DNA from: an uncultured bacterium
GTDB lineage: Bacteria; Fidelibacterota; Marinisomatia; Marinisomatales; UBA1611
Length of the DNA stretch: 10,095 nt
NCBI GenBank assembly: GCA_938092125.1
Contig: CALKMQ010000041.1
Span: forward strand, 1-10,095
Reading direction: 5' to 3'
The notes below the pieces were generated by a model. The model was not told where the DNA came from. It did not search any database and saw nothing but the letters and a program-made list of their open reading frames with translations. The translations under genes were made by a program, and so were the position numbers. Shown here in pieces: positions 1 through 6,172 of the stretch. Position 1 is the stretch's first letter; each line of letters starts with the position of its first letter.

Positions 1-10
1 ACATAAAAAA

Positions 11-889
11 TTACTTAAAAAACTTTGGGAAGAGAATTGGTGTATCCTCTTTATACTTTATATAATCCTTTTTCTTACCCCAAGTTTTATCTGCATGTTT
101 TTCTAACAAGGGAACACCACTAACTTTTGTTAATAACCAAAATACAAAAACAGGTGATATAAGGCTAACAAACTGACTCCCTTCAAGTACCGGAAAAGCA
201 ATAATTGCAATTCCACTCCAAAGAACTATTTCTCCAAAATAATTAGGATGCCTTGATAATGACCATAATCCAGACTGAATGAACATTTTTGGGTTTTCTA
301 TTTTAAACTTTCTTTTTTGATAATCAGAAATTGATTCAAATAAAAATCCAAACAACCAAATACCACAACCAAAATAAAAATATACATCTGGCTCTACTAT
401 ATTTCTAGAACAGATTGCAGTTAGGCCAGCAACAGATGTTAAAAAAATCCACATCCCTTGCAATGTCCAAGTTCTTAAAAATAAAGGGAACGAAGTCTTC
501 CATTCTTTAAAGCGCCTATCTTCTTTATCTTTCAAAATTCTAAGAAATAAATAACTTCCTAACCTTAATGCCCACAATAAAATAAAAATTGTGATTACTA
601 AAGATCTTATATCTACTCTATTACCTAAGAATTGGTTTTTATAATAAAAAGCTGTGGTAGCTACCAAGATAAAAGTTAAGCTGCCCGTTAAATCGTAAAA
701 ACGTTCAGTTGACCAATAATATGAGGGTAAAAAGACCAGCCATTGAACGAAGAACGTCGCTGATAAACAAAGAAAAAGGACAGGAAAGGATCCTGAAATT
801 AAACTCCCCTGCGCGCTAGCTAAAGCAACTAAGATACAAATGCATGTAGATATAATTGTAGTTACGTATGCTTGAAATGAATTACTCAT
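11..889 (-). CDS. DUF1295 / steroid 5-alpha-reductase-like membrane protein
   Basis: This 292-residue integral membrane protein has about seven or eight hydrophobic segments, roughly at residues 8-26, 33-52, 68-83, 95-117, 141-160, 169-186, 222-238 and 241-256. The motif SRHPNYFGE at residues 212-220, followed by a helix and a basic C-terminal tail with a KYKEDTPILFP-type ending, is the signature of DUF1295 proteins. These are related to the C-terminal catalytic part of steroid 5-alpha reductases and isoprenylcysteine methyltransferases, where this region is linked to cofactor binding. The basic-acidic patch DKEDRRFKEW at 121-130 also fits the family. The substrate of bacterial members is not established, so lipid or isoprenoid reduction is only a family-level inference. 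The start is ATG at 889 with no clear Shine-Dalgarno sequence. It lies 13 bp after the oligopeptidase stop and is probably co-transcribed with that gene. Confidence 0.88.
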   Translation of the reverse strand: MSNSFQAYVTTIISTCICILVALASAQGSLISGSFPVLFLCLSATFFVQWLVFLPSYYWSTERFYDLTGSLTFILVATTAFYYKNQFLGNRVDIRSLVITIFILLWALRLGSYLFLRILKDKEDRRFKEWKTSFPLFLRTWTLQGMWIFLTSVAGLTAICSRNIVEPDVYFYFGCGIWLFGFLFESISDYQKRKFKIENPKMFIQSGLWSLSRHPNYFGEIVLWSGIAIIAFPVLEGSQFVSLISPVFVFWLLTKVSGVPLLEKHADKTWGKKKDYIKYKEDTPILFPKFFK

Positions 890-902
890 CTTGTAATTGC
901 AG

Positions 903-3035
903 TTAGCTCTTAATGTTAACTAAATCTAATAAATAGGCATACTCTAGTGCAATTTCCGTATAAATTTTAAATCTTCCAGACTTTCCACCATGTCCAGCAT
1001 CCATATTCATGTATAAATATAATTTATTATTACCTACCCAAAAGTCCCTTAGTTTTGCAACATATTTTAGTGGCTCCCAGTATTGGACTTGAGAGTCAAA
1101 AAAACCCGAGGTGACCAAAATATTTGGGTATTTTTTCTTCTCAATTTGATCATAAGGAGAGTAAGATAGCATATAATGATAATATTCCTCTTCCCTTGGA
1201 TCACCCCACTCATCCCACTCATTAGAAGTAAGTGGTATTGATGGGTCTAACATCGTCGTCACTACGTCAACAAATGGCACAGCCGTGATAGCCCCTTTCC
1301 ATAAATCAGGTTCCATATTGACTACAGCACTAATTAATAGACCACCAGCGCTCCCTCCAGAACAGAATAATTGATCAGGAGATGTATACTTTTTTTCGAC
1401 CAAGTGCTTACCCGCATCGATAAAATCATAAAAGGTATTCTTCTTTTTTAATAGCTTGCCATCTTCATATGACTGTCTGCCAAAAATCTGACTCCCTCTT
1501 ACATTGGTTAAAGCATAAATAATCCCGCGATCTAGTAAGCTTAGTCTTGCAGAGCTAAAATATGGATCTGATGTTGAACCATAGGAACCATAGGAATACA
1601 ATAAAAGCGGTTGAGGGCCGTCTTTTTTTAAATCTTTACGATAAACTAGATAGATAGGAATTTTTTCACCATCTCTAGCCGTAGCATATATAGTTTCTGC
1701 ATCATAAAGACTTTGATCATAACCTTTACCAATCACCTCACTTTGCTTAAGTAATGTTTTTTCTTGGGTATCCATATTATAATCAAAAACAGAGGAGGGT
1801 GTTAACATCGAAGAATAACTATATCTAAGGACGTTGGTATCATACTCCTCATTTGTAGAAATGTATGCAGAATAAGTACTCTCATTAAAATCAATATATC
1901 TATCATCACCTGATATCATATTTTTTATTCTAATAGCTCTTAAACCATCTTTTCTTTCACTAAACACTAAATGATTTTTAAAAATTTCTAGTCCTAATAA
2001 ATGAACATCCTCACGGTGGGCAATAACTTCTTCCCAGTTTGATATATCAGTCGCATTTACTTTTGTTCGCATTAGACGATTATTTGGAGCTTCTTTATTT
2101 GATATTATATAAAAGTAATCTTCATAGTGCTGAATGTCGTACTCATGTTTATTTCCTCTTGGAGAAAAATTAACAAACTGCCCATCTGGTTCATTGGCAT
2201 CCAAGATATGATAATCGCTAACTAGAGTACTGCTATTATAAATAATAATATATTGACCTGATTTTGATCGATAAACACCGTTGTAATATGTTTCATCTTT
2301 TTCTGAATACATAAGAACGTCTTTTTTATAATTAGTATTTATTTTATGTCTAAATATTTTTTCACCTAGTAGAGTAACTTTATTTTTAGAGGTATAGAAA
2401 ACTGTTTTATTGTCATTTGCCCAAGCTGCACCGCCTGTAGTGTTTGGAATAGTTTGTTCTAAGACATCGCCAGATACTAAGTTTTTAAAATATATTTTAT
2501 AATACCTTCTACTAAGAGTATCAACTCCATAAGATAACCATTTATTATTAGGACTTATTGACATTCCTCCGATTGCAAAATAATCATGCCCCTCCGCTAA
2601 AATATTTACATCTAGAATAATTTCTTCATCGTTTTCTAGATTCTTATGTTTACGGCAGTATATTGGATACTCTAAACCTTCTTCATAACGAGAATAATAA
2701 TAGTACTTGTTTTCAAAATAAGGGACAGACTCATCGTCTTTTTTAATGCGACCAACCATCTCATCATAAAGAGTTTTTTGAAGGGGCTTTGTATGCTTTA
2801 AACTGTTTTCTAAATACTGTGTTTCCTCATCAATATAATCAACAACATCCTGAGTTTGGTCATCATATTTCTCTGCAGATTTTTGCTCGTCTGTTAAACG
2901 CATCCAGTAATAATTATCAGTCCTCATATCTCCGTGCACTTGCATATCTTTAGGGATTTTTTTTACATCAGGGGGTAGTATGTTATCTGAACATGAACTC
3001 ATAATTAAACCGAATATTGCTATATAATATTTCAA
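903..3035 (-). CDS. ptrB: Oligopeptidase B (S9A prolyl oligopeptidase family), predicted lipoprotein
   Basis: This 710-residue serine peptidase has an N-terminal beta-propeller region (about 30-440) followed by an alpha/beta-hydrolase domain (about 445-710). The catalytic triad is readable as Ser562 in GGSAGG, Asp647 in GFFDSQVQYW and His682 in DAGHGG. The 85- and 35-residue spacing matches my recollection of oligopeptidase B. The blocks YEDGKLLKKKNTF and PLTSNEWDEWGDP also mark oligopeptidase B rather than prolyl oligopeptidase. Glu606 and Asp608 fall where the family holds the P1 Arg/Lys, so cleavage after basic residues is expected. One acidic position of the S2 site appears to be Tyr492, while Asp490 is kept. 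The N-terminus (MKYYIAIFGLIMSSC) is a short lipoprotein-type signal with Cys15 as the lipidated residue, which is unusual for a normally cytosolic enzyme. The start is TTG at 3035. The next Met, residue 12, would destroy the signal. The gene begins 25 bp after tRNA-Asn. Confidence 0.93.
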   Translation of the reverse strand: MKYYIAIFGLIMSSCSDNILPPDVKKIPKDMQVHGDMRTDNYYWMRLTDEQKSAEKYDDQTQDVVDYIDEETQYLENSLKHTKPLQKTLYDEMVGRIKKDDESVPYFENKYYYYSRYEEGLEYPIYCRKHKNLENDEEIILDVNILAEGHDYFAIGGMSISPNNKWLSYGVDTLSRRYYKIYFKNLVSGDVLEQTIPNTTGGAAWANDNKTVFYTSKNKVTLLGEKIFRHKINTNYKKDVLMYSEKDETYYNGVYRSKSGQYIIIYNSSTLVSDYHILDANEPDGQFVNFSPRGNKHEYDIQHYEDYFYIISNKEAPNNRLMRTKVNATDISNWEEVIAHREDVHLLGLEIFKNHLVFSERKDGLRAIRIKNMISGDDRYIDFNESTYSAYISTNEEYDTNVLRYSYSSMLTPSSVFDYNMDTQEKTLLKQSEVIGKGYDQSLYDAETIYATARDGEKIPIYLVYRKDLKKDGPQPLLLYSYGSYGSTSDPYFSSARLSLLDRGIIYALTNVRGSQIFGRQSYEDGKLLKKKNTFYDFIDAGKHLVEKKYTSPDQLFCSGGSAGGLLISAVVNMEPDLWKGAITAVPFVDVVTTMLDPSIPLTSNEWDEWGDPREEEYYHYMLSYSPYDQIEKKKYPNILVTSGFFDSQVQYWEPLKYVAKLRDFWVGNNKLYLYMNMDAGHGGKSGRFKIYTEIALEYAYLLDLVNIKS

Positions 3036-3060
3036 ATGTTGCGAAGGTACAAATAAATTG

Positions 3061-3133
3061 CTCCGGAGGAGGGACTCGAACCCCCGACAAAGTGATTAAC
3101 AGTCACCTGCTCTACCAACTGAGCTACTCCGGA
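3061..3133 (-). tRNA. trnN: tRNA-Asn (anticodon GUU)
   Basis: A 73-nt cloverleaf can be folded by eye on the minus strand. The acceptor stem TCCGGAG (3133-3127) pairs fully with CTCCGGA (3068-3062). The D arm is GCTC/GAGC around an AGTTGGTA loop. The anticodon stem GGTGA/TCACT contains one G-U pair and closes the loop CTGTTAA, whose anticodon GTT lies at 3100-3098. The T arm carries the standard TTCGAGT loop. The discriminator base is G at 3061. The CCA end is not encoded, since the next bases read CAA, so it must be added after transcription. The oligopeptidase gene starts 25 bp downstream on the same strand. Confidence 0.97.
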
Positions 3134-3295
3134 ATATAAATTCTGTATTTTTAAATATCAAAAAGAGGACGGAATTTAATTCGTTTTTGTTTTATAGTAA
3201 CAGAAAAGGTGTACATTTTTTAATTTTTTTATTTTCACTAATATTAATGATATAAAAGTTATTTAAGCTTAGATTTAATAAATATTTTAAAAAAA
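3134..3295. other. Divergent AT-rich intergenic region between tRNA-Asn and phhA
   Basis: This 162-bp gap must hold the promoter for the minus-strand tRNA-Asn (and perhaps for the two genes after it) and the promoter for the plus-strand hydroxylase. It is very rich in A/T runs and contains no open reading frame or strong hairpin that I can support. No convincing promoter for the tRNA could be picked out. The best candidate for the hydroxylase is listed separately. Confidence 0.7.
3186..3219 (+). promoter_or_regulatory. Candidate Bacteroidota-type promoter for phhA
   Basis: TTTG at 3186-3189 is followed, after 22 bp, by TACATTTT at 3212-3219. The known Bacteroidota vegetative consensus is TTTG about 19-22 bp before TAnnTTTG, so the second box matches at seven of eight positions. 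Transcription would then start around 3225, giving a leader of about 70 nt. In a stretch this AT-rich such a match may be chance, and the call also depends on the organism being a member of the Bacteroidota. Confidence 0.28.
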
Positions 3296-5038
3296 ATGAG
3301 TAAAGCACGAACAAGTCTTCCACAACGCTTATTAGAGTATACTTCCATACAAGATTACTCATTATACTCATACATTGACCAAGCCGTTTGGCGATACGTT
3401 ATGAAAATATCCATTCCTTTTTTCAAAAAAAATGCTCAGAAATCATATATCGAAGGGATAAAAAAAGTTGGAATTCCAACAGAACATATTCCAAAAATTG
3501 ATGACATGGATAAAAAGCTCGATGACTTTGGTTGGGGAGCTATCAGCGTGAAAGGGTTTATTCCCCCAATTATCTTCATGGAGTTTTTGGCAAGAAAGGT
3601 TCTTCCAATTGCTGTTGATATTAGAACAAGTGATCATATTACATACACTCCTGCTCCGGACATTATACATGAAGCAGCCGGGCACGCTCCAATAATTGCA
3701 AATGAAGACTATTCTGAATATTTACGTTGTTACGGGGAAGTAGCTAAAAAAGCAATTGAATCAAAAAGTGATACAAAGCAATATGAAATAGTTAGGAACC
3801 TTTCGGTTTCAAAAGAAAATCCAAATATAAATCCTAAAATTTTAAAAAAAATTGAATGCGAGTTTGAAACTATATCTAATCAAAAAACATGGCTTAGTGA
3901 AGCAAGCGAACTAGCCAGAATGAATTGGTGGACCATTGAATATGGTTTAGTTGGTGACTTGACTAACCCTAAAATTTATGGAGCCGGCCTATTGTCATCA
4001 GTTTCTGAAAGCGTTTCTTGTCTTAAAAATAGTGTAAAAAAAATACCAATTAGCATAGACTGTATTAAACAGGACTATAATATTACCAAACCGCAACCAC
4101 AACTTTTCGTAACAGAGAGCTTTAAAAATTTGAAAACCATTTTAACCGATTATAGTAGTACAATGGCCTATGTTATTGGTGGTAAACCCGCTGTAGAAAA
4201 AGCTATTTTATCGGAAAATACAACAACTACTGTTTTTGATTCGGGGTTACAAGTGTCAGGCATTTTAAATAAATGTATATACGATAAAAAGAATCAACCA
4301 TCATATTTAAACTATATAGGAAGGACTCAGCTGTGTTACAACAACTCTGAAATAGATGGTCAGGGAACGGAAACCCATCCTGAGGGTTATGGCACTGCAC
4401 TTGGAGATATAATCCCTCTGAATAAATCACTATACGAATTAAGCGATGAGGAATTAAAAACGATTAACGTTGAACCCGGAAAAAATTCAACAATAAAATT
4501 TTACAATGGTTTAATTGTTTCAGGCACTATAAAAAACATAATAAAATATGAAGATAAACCAATTTTAATAACATTGGATAATGTATCAGTTAGTCTGGAA
4601 GATAATATATTATTTGAACCAGCCTGGGGCCAATATGACCTCGCATGTGGAAATAAAATAGTGTCTATTTATGGTGGTCCAGCTGATTGGAAGAATTACC
4701 AAAGTTTAGAACTAACTAAAGAAAATATTTCATATCACTCTTCAAATCTCACAGAAAAAACTGAATACCTAAACAAATTATATGGCAAAGTTGAAAAGCT
4801 CAAAAATAAAAAAGCATCTAGTGAAAATTATATGAAAATACTAAAAATTGTATATGAGCAATATGATAAAGAATGGCTTTTATGTATGATCATTTATGAG
4901 ATTATTTATAAAGATAAGACTATAGAAAACGAAGTCCAATTTTTAAAAAATCATATAATAAAGTTTAAATCTGATTTACAACTAAAAAACGCAATAGAGC
5001 GAGGCCTGGAATTGGTTGAAGAAGACCTTAGCTTGTAA
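3296..5038 (+). CDS. phhA: Phenylalanine 4-monooxygenase, long bacterial form
   Basis: This is an aromatic amino acid hydroxylase that would convert phenylalanine to tyrosine with O2 and a tetrahydropterin, using non-haem iron. The 2-His-1-carboxylate iron site is visible: His125 and His130 in DIIHEAAGHAP, and Glu215 in WWTIEYGL. The blocks AVWRYVM, YTPAPD, KIYGAGLLSS and TKPQPQLFVT also fit the family. Catalytic homology ends near residue 290. The remaining 290 residues form a C-terminal half absent from the short proteobacterial PhhA (about 260-280 residues) and from animal enzymes, and no N-terminal ACT domain is present. The total length and the C-terminal motifs match the roughly 580-residue form I recall from Bacteroidota. 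Tyrosine or tryptophan hydroxylation cannot be excluded from sequence alone. The start is ATG at 3296 behind an A-rich leader with no Shine-Dalgarno sequence. The 3' end overlaps the convergent tryptophan dioxygenase gene by 11 bp. Confidence 0.92.
   Translation: MSKARTSLPQRLLEYTSIQDYSLYSYIDQAVWRYVMKISIPFFKKNAQKSYIEGIKKVGIPTEHIPKIDDMDKKLDDFGWGAISVKGFIPPIIFMEFLARKVLPIAVDIRTSDHITYTPAPDIIHEAAGHAPIIANEDYSEYLRCYGEVAKKAIESKSDTKQYEIVRNLSVSKENPNINPKILKKIECEFETISNQKTWLSEASELARMNWWTIEYGLVGDLTNPKIYGAGLLSSVSESVSCLKNSVKKIPISIDCIKQDYNITKPQPQLFVTESFKNLKTILTDYSSTMAYVIGGKPAVEKAILSENTTTTVFDSGLQVSGILNKCIYDKKNQPSYLNYIGRTQLCYNNSEIDGQGTETHPEGYGTALGDIIPLNKSLYELSDEELKTINVEPGKNSTIKFYNGLIVSGTIKNIIKYEDKPILITLDNVSVSLEDNILFEPAWGQYDLACGNKIVSIYGGPADWKNYQSLELTKENISYHSSNLTEKTEYLNKLYGKVEKLKNKKASSENYMKILKIVYEQYDKEWLLCMIIYEIIYKDKTIENEVQFLKNHIIKFKSDLQLKNAIERGLELVEEDLSL
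4226..4660 (+). other. Two diverged internal repeats in the phhA C-terminal half
   Basis: Within the hydroxylase, residues about 311-370 and 398-455 look like two diverged copies of one unit. Each begins with a short strand, then a GLxVSG turn (GLQVSG at 317-322, GLIVSG at 405-410), then I/K-rich strands, a conserved proline, and an aromatic/Gly-rich ending (HPEGYGTALGD, then EPAWGQYDLACG). The pattern suggests a pair of small beta-rich modules. Their function is unknown to me. Confidence 0.55.
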
Positions 5039-6128
5039 ATGAGTCATAATGAAAACTTAGCTTCCGAATAATGCCCTCAGGTAAACTAGGCAATTCAGAT
5101 CGTGGAATTAAAAACGTTGTTAGACTACTTAAATCTTCAAATACTCTGTGTTTAGTTAAAGCTTTTTTTAAATATGAGGCTCCTACAGAACCACCAGTTC
5201 CTATCTTTTTACCTATCATTCTTGTCGCTAGCAAATGATGTTTATATCTCCAGGTCGTAAGGAGTTCATCAAGATCAATTAATTTGCTTAACAGTCTATA
5301 AGGATTATGTAATATCGGTTGATCCCGATATAATAAAATTAAGAGTGCTGCATGCGTGGCCTTGTATGACAATCTAAACTGACCACTAGATTTCATTTTT
5401 GAAAAAATTGACTCGTCAAAAAACGAGTTAAACATTTTTTCTGTTGAATTATATTGATTATAATGACTTTCTTTCTCATCTCCGGAAAGGCTTTCGTTTT
5501 TTTCTATAATTTTTTTATCATTTAAAATCATTTTTTTTACAGCTTTTTTATATTGATCCCAAAAATTATAATCTTCTGATACTAAAAAAGGCGTTCTTTC
5601 AAGCCATTTCTCGACAAAAATAAATAAAGAGTCCGAATTTTCAGAATTTTCAACATCCTTAAATTCATTTTTGTGTATTTTCTGTTTGTAGTTTTTACCT
5701 CCATATGCATGCCGCTCATTTTTCAGAAGGCCTATTTTATTTTCAATCATTCTAAACTGCCCACTTTGGAACCCGGAAGCTGGAGTTAACATATCTCTGA
5801 ACTCTAAAAAATCCATTGGCGTCATTGTCTCTAAAATTTTTATTTGATCAATTAGAAGTTGAATTATTTCATTAATTCTATGAAGTCTACTTACGACGGT
5901 GCCAATTTTTGATTCATCAACATTTTTAATCTTAAAAACTTCAAAAATTGAATCGATTTCGTATAATATTTGTTTAAACCAAAGCTCGTATACTTGATGC
6001 GTAATTATAAAAAGCATTTCATCATGAGCTTTTTTACCTAATTTATCGCTTACTAATGCTTGCGATTTTAGAAGTGAGTCTAGTTGTAAATAATCGCGAT
6101 AATTTGGAATGTTTTTTTTATTTTTCAT
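5028..6128 (-). CDS. kynA: Tryptophan 2,3-dioxygenase
   Basis: This 366-residue haem dioxygenase opens the indole ring of tryptophan to give N-formylkynurenine, the first step of the kynurenine pathway. Diagnostic blocks occur in order: YRDYLQLDSLL near the N-terminus, HDEMLFIITHQ with the distal active-site His44, ETMTPMDFLEFRD and ASGFQSGQFRMIEN at 100-130, and WRYKHHLLATRMIG followed by GTGGSVGASYL at 293-320. His297 is the likely haem-ligating histidine. Its 14-residue distance to Thr311 of the GTGG motif agrees with that of characterised enzymes. Residues about 145-235 form a charged, lower-complexity insertion, which makes the protein longer than short proteobacterial forms and closer to animal-type length. 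The start is ATG at 6128, 44 bp after the symporter stop, with no Shine-Dalgarno sequence. The gene is therefore probably the last cistron of the HIT-symporter operon, although its own promoter is possible. No other kynurenine-pathway gene is in the window. Confidence 0.95.
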   Translation of the reverse strand: MKNKKNIPNYRDYLQLDSLLKSQALVSDKLGKKAHDEMLFIITHQVYELWFKQILYEIDSIFEVFKIKNVDESKIGTVVSRLHRINEIIQLLIDQIKILETMTPMDFLEFRDMLTPASGFQSGQFRMIENKIGLLKNERHAYGGKNYKQKIHKNEFKDVENSENSDSLFIFVEKWLERTPFLVSEDYNFWDQYKKAVKKMILNDKKIIEKNESLSGDEKESHYNQYNSTEKMFNSFFDESIFSKMKSSGQFRLSYKATHAALLILLYRDQPILHNPYRLLSKLIDLDELLTTWRYKHHLLATRMIGKKIGTGGSVGASYLKKALTKHRVFEDLSSLTTFLIPRSELPSLPEGIIRKLSFHYDSFTS

Positions 6129-6134
6129 TACTAA

Positions 6135-6160
6135 AGGGTTTTAGCGGCAATCGCGGCCCT
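6135..6160 (-). promoter_or_regulatory. Small GC-rich inverted repeat ahead of the kynA start
   Basis: In the 44-bp symporter-kynA gap, AGGG at 6135-6138 can pair with CCCT at 6157-6160. Inside this, GCG at 6144-6146 can pair with CGC at 6152-6154 around a 5-nt loop. On the transcript the 3' arm ends about seven nucleotides before the kynA ATG. It could modulate kynA translation, but the two short helices are separated by unpaired bases and the structure is weak. No T-run follows immediately, so it is a poor terminator. Confidence 0.2.
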
Positions 6161-6172
6161 GATAATTTAAGA

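Noticed and set aside
3134..3170. TTGATA and TATAT on the minus strand as a sigma70-like promoter for tRNA-Asn
   Set aside because: The -10-like box would overlap the first base of the mature tRNA, so transcription would start inside the tRNA. Not usable as a promoter.
3443..3685. 80-codon minus-strand open frame
   Set aside because: It is antisense to the catalytic core of the hydroxylase, including the iron-binding motif, and has no coding character of its own.
4227..4430. 67-codon minus-strand open frame
   Set aside because: It is antisense to the first C-terminal repeat of the hydroxylase. No start signal or recognisable product.
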